A DNA stretch of 64,000 nt from JBDRCU01 sp043821485 (GCA_043821485.1 JBDRCU010000057.1:1-64000), one strand, 5' to 3'. Shown: positions 15,449-23,557, counted from the first letter of the stretch. Made by a program: numbers and translations. Notes: generated by a model not told the origin, from the letters alone.

Positions 15449-15523
15449 AAATATGTGAAGTGAAGTTAATTATATCATAAAAATTCGTGAAATCAATGCG
15501 TGTTTTTGGTATAAAAACGAAAA

Positions 15524-15570
15524 CGCCGTGAGAACTGCGACGAATTCGTCGCCGTGCCTTCTCACGACGG
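15524..15570 (-). terminator. Compound GC-rich terminator of island B
   Basis: GTGAGAA/TTCTCAC (15528-15534 and 15559-15565) encloses the 16-nt palindrome GCGACGAATTCGTCGC (15537-15552). On the minus strand it is followed by TTTTCGTTTTT. The stop codon of the gene at 15562 lies inside the stem. Confidence 0.75.
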
Positions 15571-15837
15571 TAGGTACCTTATCTGATCGGTCTGTTTGGG
15601 ACTCCTGTAGAGCCCTTCGAGCAGTTCTGTTCCGGTGATGCCCGCCTCTTTGTAGAGTCGGCAGAACCTAATAGTATCCACTAGAACGGGTCGGTTTCGT
15701 CCCTCTTCTGCTGGCCAGAACCAATGCCAGCGCCTGCAAACCGAGCATTCCAGTGATATGGCTTCGGGCTCGCTACGGCATGGTTTCCATATCGTCGGAA
15801 TCTTACACAGCCTCTCTCCGCACATGAGGCAGTACAT
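15562..15837 (-). CDS. Small Cys-rich (zinc-ribbon-like) protein of island B
   Basis: The ATG at 15837 follows AAGGAGGT at 4 nt spacing, which decides against the longer upstream frame. The 91-residue product begins MYCLMCGERLCKIPT and has a second pair in LECSVCRRWHWFW. Two CxxC pairs about 30 residues apart suggest a zinc knuckle. The C-terminal half is helical (CRLYKEAGITGTELLEGLYR). Composition is GC-rich like its upstream partner and unlike lepB. A 16-bp GC hairpin separates it from that partner, so it may have its own promoter. No family recognised. Confidence 0.6.
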   Translation of the reverse strand: MYCLMCGERLCKIPTIWKPCRSEPEAISLECSVCRRWHWFWPAEEGRNRPVLVDTIRFCRLYKEAGITGTELLEGLYRSPKQTDQIRYLPS

Positions 15838-15893
15838 CGCGACCTCCTTGAATGTTGCAAAGAGCCTAGCACTAGTATCTAAAATTGGAAAGA

Positions 15894-15929
15894 CCCGTGG
15901 GGCCGGCGCGTCAGCGCCGACCACACGGG
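15894..15929 (-). terminator. 16-bp GC hairpin between the two island B genes
   Basis: CCCGTGGGGCCGGCGC (15894-15909) pairs with GCGCCGACCACACGGG (15914-15929) through a 4-nt loop, with two G-T wobbles. It follows the PurM-like gene on the minus strand and is followed by TCTTTCC. Confidence 0.7.
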
Positions 15930-15980
15930 CCAGGGTGCTGGTTATGTTGGTATATGTACTGTTCCGGCGTATGCTCCTTC

Positions 15981-17186
15981 TTATTCGCCGGGAGTCTTCA
16001 GGCTCAGCGTTTCACGATCGCTGAATCTGGACTCGATAATGAGCTTTTGATCGGGGACGCCGGCGTGGACAGTTTTCCCCACAACCATAGCCTCGTGCCC
16101 GTCTTTCCATGCCTCCTCACAGATCCTTTGGACATCCGTTGGTTCGCAGATGACGAACATACCACAACCGCCATGGAAGGTGTTGTAGCAGTCGTAGTCG
16201 CTCAGAGGTGAGTCGCCGCACTGTAGTGAGAGGGACTGTGCTTTGAGCAGAACTTCCGGTGCTTCGGGCATCTGGTCCAGGTGTACGCCAATCCCTTCAG
16301 GCAACAGTTCTCCGAGCTTGCTCCATACACCCCCACCGGTGACGTGCGCGATGCCGTGGATGCGGGCCAGTGGTGGGCCGGGTTCGCCATCTTGAGTCCA
16401 GCCCAGGAGTCGTGTGATCGTCCTGGCATAGCTCCGTGAGGGAACAGTGAGCTTTTTCACGTATGCCATGGCGGTTGCATTGTTCGAGATCAAATCGATT
16501 TCCGGTCCCCACGTGCCCAGGACGATATTGGTCAGGGCTGTACCACCGTTGCAGCGGTAACCGAACTCCCTGAAGCCCACGACTGCCATTCCCGAGTTGA
16601 TACTGGAACCGTCGATTCGCAGGTCGGTCCTGGTAAGACCGATGCATGTTCCGCCCCACGTAAGCACGAGTTGACCATCGCTGTCGGTGTCGCAGAAGGC
16701 AGTGATGCTGTGCTTCATGACCGCGGTTTCGCCAGTGATGTTTGCAAGTCCGGCTTGCCGAAGGGCTGCGCCATGGCCGTTCCACAGGGCACGGCATAGA
16801 TGGATGTTTTTGGCGGTGACCCTTTTGACGTTCAGGTCATTCGCCATGATGGCCGGGAAGCCGCCGCCTGCCACAACGTCGTCGGCGTTCATGGTGATGA
16901 TTTCCCAGCCGAGATCGTTGAAGGCTTCCTCTTCGTTCAGAAGCGTGAAGAACTGGGGCTTGCCTCCGGCTCCATCGTTTTGGACCGTCTCGCGGACACG
17001 ACGATCAATCATCAACTTGAGGATGTGCTCCCTCCAGAGGAATTCGGGCAAGCCACCGCGGAAATGTCCTGTCTGCTGTGGGTAAATCGTCACAGCTGGA
17101 CAGTTTCCACTGCTTGCCAAGCAGACTTGATGTCCGAGTCTAGACATCTCATCGCCGGGATTGATTACTTCGGACCTGTAGCTCAT
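15981..17186 (-). CDS. Divergent AIR synthetase (PurM)-like protein, GC-rich island B
   Basis: 401 residues from the ATG at 17186, chosen because GGAGG sits 7 nt upstream; a GTG three codons earlier lies too close to it. Family features of the PurM/SelD/ThiL fold are NADDVVAGGGFPAIM, ITGETAVM in place of the usual GGETA, and HVTGGGVWSKLGELLPEGIG, close to the PurM signature, then FHGGCGMFVI. PurM closes the imidazole ring in purine synthesis, but no other purine gene is here and CPR bacteria usually lack the pathway, so the substrate is open. Codon usage is GC-rich and foreign-looking compared with lepB and pth. Confidence 0.75.
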   Translation of the reverse strand: MSYRSEVINPGDEMSRLGHQVCLASSGNCPAVTIYPQQTGHFRGGLPEFLWREHILKLMIDRRVRETVQNDGAGGKPQFFTLLNEEEAFNDLGWEIITMNADDVVAGGGFPAIMANDLNVKRVTAKNIHLCRALWNGHGAALRQAGLANITGETAVMKHSITAFCDTDSDGQLVLTWGGTCIGLTRTDLRIDGSSINSGMAVVGFREFGYRCNGGTALTNIVLGTWGPEIDLISNNATAMAYVKKLTVPSRSYARTITRLLGWTQDGEPGPPLARIHGIAHVTGGGVWSKLGELLPEGIGVHLDQMPEAPEVLLKAQSLSLQCGDSPLSDYDCYNTFHGGCGMFVICEPTDVQRICEEAWKDGHEAMVVGKTVHAGVPDQKLIIESRFSDRETLSLKTPGE

Positions 17187-17244
17187 TCTTTGCACCTCCG
17201 TATTTTTGGCTTATTGCCGAAGACCTTGCTTCAAGGGTAATGAT

Positions 17245-17273
17245 TTGTGGAAAATAATCAATGGCTGTACACT
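17245..17273 (+). promoter_or_regulatory. Promoter of pth, placing the start codon at the transcript 5' end
   Basis: TTGTGG (17245-17250), a 17-nt spacer and TACACT (17268-17273). Only 6 nt separate the -10 box from the ATG at 17280, so transcription should begin at or next to the start codon. Confidence 0.65.
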
Positions 17274-17279
17274 ATTTAC

Positions 17280-17843
17280 ATGTTATTAATCGTTGGGCTT
17301 GGGAATCCGGGAGATAAATATATAGGTACGCGGCATAATATTGGTTTTGCTGTGGTGGATGGTTTTGCCAATGAAGTTGGCCTATCTTTTGAATACTATA
17401 AGAAGCTTGATGCATATATTGCTCGTGGTGACTGGAATGAACATGAATTAATAATTTTGAAGCCAAAGACATTTATGAATAATTCAGGATTGGCAATAAA
17501 GAAGTTTCTTGATTTCTATAAAAACACTCCTGATAAAATGATTGTTGTTCATGATGATTTGGATTTGCCTTTTGGTACAGTAAAGATGTCGCATTCAAGT
17601 TCTAGTGCAGGACATAATGGAGTGGAGTCAATAGTGGATCATCTTAAGACACAAGAATTTTCAAGATTGCGAATAGGAGTTGCAAATGGTGTACTTGATC
17701 GTGCACGCAAGCAAGAGCCAGTAGCTGTTAAGAAAAAAGCAGTTGGAGACTTTGTGCTTTCTAAATTTGGATTTTTTGAAAAGGTAAAATTGAAAAAGGT
17801 TTTGGAGCGTGCCATTGAGGCGCTCAAAAATCTTGATACCTGA
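17280..17843 (+). CDS. pth: Peptidyl-tRNA hydrolase
   Basis: Releases peptides from peptidyl-tRNA that falls off ribosomes. The start at 17280 gives MLLIVGLGNPGDKYIGTRHNIGF, the canonical N-terminus with the catalytic His in TRHNIG; the in-frame GTG at 17247 would add an unconserved 11-residue extension that covers the promoter. KPKTFMNNSG and HDDLDLPFG with the catalytic Asp follow, and SSAGHNGV is intact. The length of 187 is standard. It ends in TGA inside the start region of dprA, forming a pth-dprA-topA operon. Confidence 0.95.
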   Translation: MLLIVGLGNPGDKYIGTRHNIGFAVVDGFANEVGLSFEYYKKLDAYIARGDWNEHELIILKPKTFMNNSGLAIKKFLDFYKNTPDKMIVVHDDLDLPFGTVKMSHSSSSAGHNGVESIVDHLKTQEFSRLRIGVANGVLDRARKQEPVAVKKKAVGDFVLSKFGFFEKVKLKKVLERAIEALKNLDT

Positions 17844-18945
17844 CAGAGATAATCTCAAATATCTTAATGCAATAAATATCGTTGTTGACGGTAATGTTTT
17901 GGCGCTTGAGCGGATAAATAGTGCATTTGATGGGGATTGGGAAGGTGCGTGGAGCGCAGATCTTAGTTCATTTATTAGAGATGCTGTGGGTCGTGAGGGA
18001 AGCTTTACTAGTTGTGATAGGGAGCGTCGTAGAAATAGGCAAAGACGTCTCAATATCGAGAGCGAATGGCAGTACCTTGAGCGTGATGGTATTGACATGA
18101 TTACGATTTTGGATAAGGATTACCCGACGTCTTTGAGATCCATACACAATCCCCCGTTTCTATTGTATGTGCGTGGATCACGTAAGGCCTTACAGTCAGA
18201 GTCTTTCGCGGTTGTTGGCACAAGGCTAGTATCTGATTACGGCAAGCAAGCTACAGAGCATATCGTTGGTCCAGTCTCTCGTGCTGGGCTTACCATTGTA
18301 AGCGGTTTGGCTTATGGCATTGATGCTATTGCGCATAAGACTGCATTAGATGAAGGAGGTCTGACTGTAGCAGTTTTAGCTACATATATAGCGGATAGGT
18401 CAATTTGTCCTAGAGTAAATTTTGCTCTAGCACAAAGGATCATCAAACAAGGCGGAGCATTAATATCGGAATTCCCGCGTGGATATCAAACGCAGAGGTT
18501 TTCATTCCCACAACGCAATCGTATAGTCAGTGGTTTGTCGCGTGGAGTGCTTGTGGTTGAAGGGAGTTTTAAAAGCGGAACAATGCTTACTGCTAAACAT
18601 GCCATTGATCAGAATAGAGATGTTTTCGCAGTGCCCGGATCTATTTTTAAAAAGAATTCACAGGGTACTAATTGGTTAATTAATAGAGGAGCAAAGCTTG
18701 TGACAAGCAGTGAAGATATATTGGAAGATTATGGATTAATTCAGGAGCAAAAACAGCTTGAAGTCGAACCAGAAGACGAAAACGAGAAAAAGATTTTAGC
18801 AGTTATCAAGCAAAACTCCTTGACAGCAGATGAGATAGTAAGGGAAACTGGTTTAAGTACATCAATTGTCAGTGCAACTTTGATGATAATGGAAATGGAT
18901 AAGAAGGTTCGCAATACGAATGATGGAAAGTATGAAATGTTTTAA
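17809..18945 (+). CDS. dprA: DNA processing protein DprA
   Basis: Loads RecA on incoming single-stranded DNA during natural transformation. The Rossmann-like core shows FAVVGTRLVSDYG, IVSGLAYGIDAIAH, GGALISEFPRG and FPQRNRIVSGLSRGVLVVEG, the classic DprA/Smf signatures. A C-terminal winged helix (ILAVIKQNSLTADEIVRETG) is present. The start is uncertain: the GTG at 17809 overlaps pth by 35 nt, and sequence resembling the usual N-terminus (NLKYLNAINIV) begins about 15 codons later without an ATG. ComM is also encoded in this window (40727). Confidence 0.93.
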   Translation: MPLRRSKILIPDRDNLKYLNAINIVVDGNVLALERINSAFDGDWEGAWSADLSSFIRDAVGREGSFTSCDRERRRNRQRRLNIESEWQYLERDGIDMITILDKDYPTSLRSIHNPPFLLYVRGSRKALQSESFAVVGTRLVSDYGKQATEHIVGPVSRAGLTIVSGLAYGIDAIAHKTALDEGGLTVAVLATYIADRSICPRVNFALAQRIIKQGGALISEFPRGYQTQRFSFPQRNRIVSGLSRGVLVVEGSFKSGTMLTAKHAIDQNRDVFAVPGSIFKKNSQGTNWLINRGAKLVTSSEDILEDYGLIQEQKQLEVEPEDENEKKILAVIKQNSLTADEIVRETGLSTSIVSATLMIMEMDKKVRNTNDGKYEMF

Positions 18946-18958
18946 AAATTTTTAAGAT

Positions 18959-21139
18959 ATGAAATTAGTTATAGTGGAGAGCCCTACCAAGGCTCGTACA
19001 ATTTTGAAGTTTTTATCTAAAGACTACAACGTATTGTCTTCTTTTGGACATGTCAGAGATTTGCCGAAACGCGATATGGGAGTTGATATTGAACATGGCT
19101 TTAAACCCAAGTACGTTATTCCAACCAAAGCCCGTAAAGCAATAAAGGCATTGAAAGAAGCAGCTGCTAAGTCAGATGAAATAATAATGGCTACTGATAA
19201 GGATCGTGAAGGTGAAGCTATTGCATGGCATTTAACATATATATTGAAGCAAGATCCAAAGACTGTTAAGAGAATCGTTTTTCATGAGATTACCAAGAGT
19301 GCTATTGAGGATGCATTAGCACATCCGCATGGGATAGACAGCAATTTGGTTGAGGCACAGCAAGCCAGACGCATTCTGGATAGATTGGTGGGTTATGAGC
19401 TATCGCCGTTTTTGTGGAAGAAAGTTCGTTATGGTTTATCGGCAGGACGAGTACAAAGTGTTGCAGTACGCCTTGTTGTTGAACGTGAACGTGAGATTGA
19501 AGCATTTAATGCACAAGAATATTGGACCATTGAAGCAGACCTTGCAAAGAAGGGAGACGATCAATCTTTTCGTGCACGCCTTACCAAAGAAGACGGCAAA
19601 GCATTAGATAAACTTGAGATCAAAGACGGAGATCATGCTAAGAAAATCCTAGACACTCTTGAAGGAGCCAATTACAAAGTAATCGATATTCAAAAGAAAG
19701 AAGTAAAACGTAATCCCTCTCCCCCATTTATTACCTCTACTCTTCAGCAAGAGGCTGCACGCAAATTAGGACTGTCAGCAAAACAAACAATGATGATTGC
19801 ACAGAAACTTTATGAAACAGGACTCATAACATATATGAGAACGGATAGTCTGAATATGGCGGAAAGTGCATTGTCTCAAGCACATGAAGTTATTACAAAA
19901 ACATTCGGAGCCAAATACGCATTGGATACTCCGCGTAGATACAAAACTAAATCCAAAGGAGCACAAGAAGCACACGAAGCTATTAGGCCAACTAATTTAT
20001 CGAAGAGCGCAGAAGATTTAAGGGGCGGGGATAGCGTTAATAAAAGGTTATATGACCTTATCTGGAAGCGTACTCTTGCAACGCAGATGGCTGTTGCTGT
20101 TTTTGATCAGACTGCAGTTGATATTGAAGCTGGGAAGTATACATTCAGAGCCAATGGTCAGGTTGTGAAGTTTGATGGCTTTATTCGTGTATATACTGAA
20201 GGCAGAGATGATGGAAATGGTAGTGACATTGAAGGTCAATTGCCGGAATTATCCAAAGATGAAGAGCTCAATCTTGAGAAATTGGAAAATATACAGCATT
20301 TTACTGAACCACCTCCAAGATACAGTGATGCGACATTGATTAAAGCACTTGAAGCGAATGGTATTGGTAGACCGTCCACTTATGCTCCAACATTGAGCAC
20401 GATTCAGGATCGTGATTATGTTGAAAAAGAAGAGAAGAGATACAAGCCAACTGAAGTAGGTTTTCTTGTGAATGATATTCTGGTTGAACATTTTCCTGAA
20501 ATCGTAGATATGAACTTTACATCGCATATTGAAGAGGAGCTTGATGATATTGCAGAGGGCAAACTTAGTTGGTCAACAGTTCTTAAGGAATTTTATCAGC
20601 CATTTAAAAAGAATCTTGAATTAAAGAAAGAAAGTGTGGAGAAAGTAGAAGAAGAATCAGATGTTAAGTGTGAACATTGCAGTGAGAATATGATGATTAA
20701 GTTTGGACGTAATGGTAAATTTCTTGCTTGTCCCGATCCAGAGAGTAAGATAACCAAGCCCTTGCCAGAAGAGCAGGAACAGCTTGATGCTCTCGCAATC
20801 CAAACCAAAGACGAAATATGTCCCGAGTGCAAGGGTCCTATGAAAGTCCGCAAAGGACGTTTTGGATATTTTCTTGGATGTGTAGATTATCCCAAGTGCA
20901 AAGGCATAGCCAAAATCGTAACAAGGATCGGTTTTGACTGCCCTAATTGTGGTAAAGGCGAACTTATTGAACGCAAGTCTCGCGGACGCGGTAAACTGTT
21001 CTACGGATGCTCTGCTTATCCTGATTGTTCATTTTTGATTAATGAAATACCTGAAAGTAAAGAAAGACTATTTGATATGTTGGAAGAATGGAAAGTTAAA
21101 CCAAAACGCAAATCAAGAGTTGTAAGAAGGAAGAAATAG
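18959..21139 (+). CDS. topA: DNA topoisomerase I
   Basis: Relaxes negative supercoils by a type IA mechanism. The TOPRIM domain starts at residue 1 (VIVESPTKARTI) with the metal site TDKDREGEAIAWH. The active-site tyrosine is in LITYMRTDS (about residue 290), and GLSAGRVQSVAVR and RPSTYAPTLSTI complete the core. The C-terminus has zinc-ribbon modules: CEHC...C, CPECKGPMKVRKGRFGYFLGC and CPNCGKGELIERKSRGRGK...C. The length of 726 is normal. It lies 13 nt after dprA, the standard dprA-topA order. A tRNA-Ser follows immediately. Confidence 0.97.
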   Translation: MKLVIVESPTKARTILKFLSKDYNVLSSFGHVRDLPKRDMGVDIEHGFKPKYVIPTKARKAIKALKEAAAKSDEIIMATDKDREGEAIAWHLTYILKQDPKTVKRIVFHEITKSAIEDALAHPHGIDSNLVEAQQARRILDRLVGYELSPFLWKKVRYGLSAGRVQSVAVRLVVEREREIEAFNAQEYWTIEADLAKKGDDQSFRARLTKEDGKALDKLEIKDGDHAKKILDTLEGANYKVIDIQKKEVKRNPSPPFITSTLQQEAARKLGLSAKQTMMIAQKLYETGLITYMRTDSLNMAESALSQAHEVITKTFGAKYALDTPRRYKTKSKGAQEAHEAIRPTNLSKSAEDLRGGDSVNKRLYDLIWKRTLATQMAVAVFDQTAVDIEAGKYTFRANGQVVKFDGFIRVYTEGRDDGNGSDIEGQLPELSKDEELNLEKLENIQHFTEPPPRYSDATLIKALEANGIGRPSTYAPTLSTIQDRDYVEKEEKRYKPTEVGFLVNDILVEHFPEIVDMNFTSHIEEELDDIAEGKLSWSTVLKEFYQPFKKNLELKKESVEKVEEESDVKCEHCSENMMIKFGRNGKFLACPDPESKITKPLPEEQEQLDALAIQTKDEICPECKGPMKVRKGRFGYFLGCVDYPKCKGIAKIVTRIGFDCPNCGKGELIERKSRGRGKLFYGCSAYPDCSFLINEIPESKERLFDMLEEWKVKPKRKSRVVRRKK

Positions 21140-21179
21140 CTGGATTTATCCCAGAAATTAGGTATAGTATAGGTGCATT

Positions 21180-21270
<91 letters not shown>

Positions 21271-21311
21271 ATTGTATTTTTGAATATAAGTAGATTCTAT
21301 CTGTGTATAAC

Positions 21312-21356
21312 TTTTTTACATAAGTTATTGACAAAGTTTTTTACATCAGTTATACT
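21312..21356 (+). promoter_or_regulatory. Promoter and paired operator repeats of the Panacea-type TA module
   Basis: TTGACA (21328-21333), a 17-nt spacer and TATACT (21351-21356) form a near-consensus promoter 8 nt before the ATG. Two 17-nt direct repeats, TTTTTTACATAAGTTAT (21312-21328) and TTTTTTACATCAGTTAT (21337-21353), are 25 bp apart with one mismatch. They overlap the -35 and -10 boxes, ideal for autorepression by the HTH antitoxin encoded just downstream. Confidence 0.75.
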
Positions 21357-21364
21357 GGTGTATT

Positions 21365-22144
21365 ATGTTTGGAAAGCTTATACGACAACAACGCAAAAAA
21401 TTTAATCTCTCGCAGGAATATCTTGCATTAGAGCTTGGTATCTCCCGCCCTACCCTTGTGCAGATTGAGCGTGGAGAGCGAGATTTGACTATAAATGAAG
21501 CGAGAAAGATTGCAGATGTTTTTGCTATGAGATTTGAAGACTTCATTGCTGGCAAAACGAGCAAGGTGCCGAAGCGGGAAGTGATTATAGAGAAAGGAAA
21601 GAGCAGACTAAAGCAGGTTGATCTTAAGATTCGCGTAACTAGTAAGAATCTGGATAAGTTTAAGCAGATACTTTTGTATATACTTGGGAAGATCGGCGGG
21701 AAACCCAATGTTGGCGAAACGGTTTTACACAAATTACTCTACTTTATTGATTTTGACTATTATGAAAAGTTTGAAGAAAACCTGATGGGTGCAACATACA
21801 TTAAAAATCATCACGGGCCCACTTCAGTTGAGCTAGGTCCCATAATCAAAGACATGCAGGCAGATAAAGAGATAGAAACCGTGAACAGCAAATACTTTAA
21901 ATATGAACAAAAGAAGTATCTTCCGCTTAAGCGCCCTGATCTTGGCAGGCTCACAGCCCGTGAAGTTGAGCACATTGATGATGTGCTTGCGCGCCTTTCG
22001 GACAAGAATGCAAAAGAAATAGAGAATTATTCGCATGGAGACATTCCGTGGAAAACGGCTGAGCGTGGCGAGCCTCTTTCATATGAAAGTGTCTTTTATC
22101 GTGACGAAAGGTATTCCGTGAGAAATTACGATGATGAACTTTGA
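21365..22144 (+). CDS. XRE-HTH plus Panacea (DUF4065) antitoxin
   Basis: 259 residues. Residues 4-58 are an XRE helix-turn-helix (LIRQQRKKFNLSQEYLALEL, then SRPTLVQIERGERDLT). From about 100 onward the sequence matches the Panacea/SocA-like domain (VLHKLLYFIDFDYYEKF, YIKNHHGPTSVELGPII). Panacea proteins are antitoxins that neutralise varied toxins; an XRE-fused form also represses its own promoter. The next gene overlaps it by 14 nt and encodes a RelE-like protein, completing a toxin-antitoxin pair with the antitoxin first. Direct repeats over the promoter fit autoregulation. Confidence 0.85.
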   Translation: MFGKLIRQQRKKFNLSQEYLALELGISRPTLVQIERGERDLTINEARKIADVFAMRFEDFIAGKTSKVPKREVIIEKGKSRLKQVDLKIRVTSKNLDKFKQILLYILGKIGGKPNVGETVLHKLLYFIDFDYYEKFEENLMGATYIKNHHGPTSVELGPIIKDMQADKEIETVNSKYFKYEQKKYLPLKRPDLGRLTAREVEHIDDVLARLSDKNAKEIENYSHGDIPWKTAERGEPLSYESVFYRDERYSVRNYDDEL

Positions 22145-22463
22145 CGAGCTGCCGGAATTTGTAAAAGAATTCAAAAGGCTTTTGAAAAAATACAGGTCTC
22201 TTCAGGGTGACTTGAATGAATTTAAACGTATTGTTTCTGTTCTGCCCCTGGGTACGGGAAGGCATTTTAATGTTGTTTCAAGTATTGGAAACGTAGACGT
22301 AGTAAAGGCGCGTCTTTTTTGTAGGTATCTGAAAGGGTCGTCTCTTCGGATTATTTATGCATACATCAGGGAGCAGAAAAGGATCGAATTCATAGAAATA
22401 TACTTCAAGGGTGATAAAGAGAACGAAGACCGTGGCAGGATTGTAGGATATTTGGAATCGTAG
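22131..22463 (+). CDS. RelE/ParE-like toxin paired with the Panacea antitoxin
   Basis: A 110-residue basic protein with the RelE-fold rhythm: an N-terminal helix (PEFVKEFKRLLKKYRSL), a middle strand, and the C-terminal strands SLRIIYAYIREQKRIEFIEIYFKGDKENED, which resemble RelE/HigB toxins acting as ribosome-dependent mRNA interferases. The start at 22131 lies inside the end of the antitoxin gene, so synthesis should be coupled. The protein at 23920 has the same ending pattern (YFKGDRET) and is probably a second member of the same toxin group. Target and activity are inferred from fold only. Confidence 0.75.
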   Translation: MMNFDELPEFVKEFKRLLKKYRSLQGDLNEFKRIVSVLPLGTGRHFNVVSSIGNVDVVKARLFCRYLKGSSLRIIYAYIREQKRIEFIEIYFKGDKENEDRGRIVGYLES

Positions 22464-22492
22464 TAGAATGGATTTTTTGTTATAATACCCAT

Positions 22493-23056
22493 ATGCCTAA
22501 TATCAGCCGTACGCTAAAAGTCTTATTCTTCTATAATTCGATTTTTATGTTTGCGGCCAAATTACTTGGTCCGCTCTATGCTATTTTTGTAGGAGGTATT
22601 GGAGGTAGTGTAATGATGGTAAGTGTTTCCTGGGCTGTATTCATAGGTTCAGCTACATTTTTTTCAATAATAATTGCGCGCATAGGAGATAGGATCCGTC
22701 ATAAAAGAAAACTTCTTGCAATGGGTTATCTTGTAAGCGCTATTGCATGGTTCGGATATCTTTTTGTAGGTTCGATTACTGGTCTTTTGATAGTGCAGAT
22801 TATTCTTGGGCTTGGAGATGCTTTGGCAATCCCTTCTTTTGATACAATTTTTGCAGAACATATAGACAAAAAGATCGATGTAAGAGAATATGCCGATTGG
22901 AATATTATTCTAAATATCGCTGTTATGATAGGCACCCTTGTAGGAGGGCTTATCGTAACACGCTTTGGATTTGATCATCTGTTTACAGTAATGGGGGTTC
23001 TTGCATTGCTAGCATCTATAGGCGTGGCGATTCAACCGAGACATGTATTAGATTGA
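22493..23056 (+). CDS. Half-size MFS-type membrane protein (about 6 TM)
   Basis: 187 residues with about six hydrophobic helices. The pattern resembles the first half of a major facilitator transporter: an IIIARIGDRIRHKRKLLAMGY loop between helices 2 and 3, which corresponds to the conserved GxLaDrxGrr motif A, then VQIILGLGDALAIPSFDTIFAEH. Full MFS proteins have 12 helices, so this is either a truncated gene or a half-transporter that dimerises. The reading frame is clean and ends in TAG, followed by another gene with no trace of the second half. A TATAAT box lies 6 nt before the ATG. Confidence 0.7.
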   Translation: MPNISRTLKVLFFYNSIFMFAAKLLGPLYAIFVGGIGGSVMMVSVSWAVFIGSATFFSIIIARIGDRIRHKRKLLAMGYLVSAIAWFGYLFVGSITGLLIVQIILGLGDALAIPSFDTIFAEHIDKKIDVREYADWNIILNIAVMIGTLVGGLIVTRFGFDHLFTVMGVLALLASIGVAIQPRHVLD

Positions 23057-23067
23057 GTTGTTTGGGT

Positions 23068-23415
23068 TTAATCTAATTCTTCCCAGCTCCCATCAAGATT
23101 TACGAAGAATGCTCTGACTGTGCGGTTAGAGTGTTTTTGTTTTGTACGATTGAAGGCTTTAATTAGATCGTCTTTCGTTGCACCAGCACCGCAGTCTTCA
23201 TGCACTGTGAGTACTATTGTGTTTGGTTCATGAAGTTTGCATGAAAGGTCGCACCATTCATCGACGAGTTGAGGCTGTTTGCCTGCTCCCCCAGGTATGG
23301 ATACGCGGTCTGCAGTCTCTATATTTAGAGACTTAAGCAGTTCTGCTAGGGTATTTTGTATTCTCCAGTCTATACATTGGACCAAGACACCATTGCATTT
23401 GTGAATTTTTGACAT
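23068..23415 (-). CDS. Minimal beta-carbonic-anhydrase-like protein
   Basis: 115 residues. It keeps all zinc-site signatures of beta-carbonic anhydrases: CIDWR (Cys14, Asp16, Arg18, the CxDxR motif) and HEDCG (His72, Cys75, the HxxC motif), with a glycine-rich SIPGGAGKQ segment between. Classical enzymes are about 200 residues, so only the metal core remains. It could hydrate carbon dioxide or be a repurposed zinc protein. It converges with the MFS-like gene, and its promoter side faces the transposase remnant at 23459. Activity is inference; the ligand set is direct. Confidence 0.7.
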   Translation of the reverse strand: MSKIHKCNGVLVQCIDWRIQNTLAELLKSLNIETADRVSIPGGAGKQPQLVDEWCDLSCKLHEPNTIVLTVHEDCGAGATKDDLIKAFNRTKQKHSNRTVRAFFVNLDGSWEELD

Positions 23416-23458
23416 AGATATTTATGTTAAACTATAAGTATGAACAAAACAATATTAA

Positions 23459-23557
23459 TTTCAGGATGAGGTTAGACTCTGGAATATGTACTACAATGAT
23501 TTGGAACATTGTGGGTTAAATGGTAAAACACCTAATCAAGTCCTTGGTCTAATCTAG
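23459..23557 (+). pseudogene. C-terminal remnant of an IS481/IS3-type transposase
   Basis: A 32-codon open stretch ending in TAG encodes LWNMYYNDLEHCGLNGKTPN, which resembles the end of integrase-core (DDE) transposases, where the WxxYYNxxRxHxxLxGKTP motif closes the catalytic domain. A stop codon immediately precedes it and no upstream catalytic residues remain. It marks a decayed insertion sequence next to the toxin-antitoxin pair. Confidence 0.65.

Noticed and set aside
16202..17240. Long open frames opposite and out of phase with the PurM-like gene
   Set aside because: GC-rich coding DNA leaves spurious frames open; none has a ribosome site or recognisable domain.
15450..17245. Contaminant or chimeric assembly as the cause of GC-rich islands
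   Set aside because: Six short islands lie at separate clean intergenic points and two have tRNA-end repeats, which chimeras would not produce. Read coverage would settle it.
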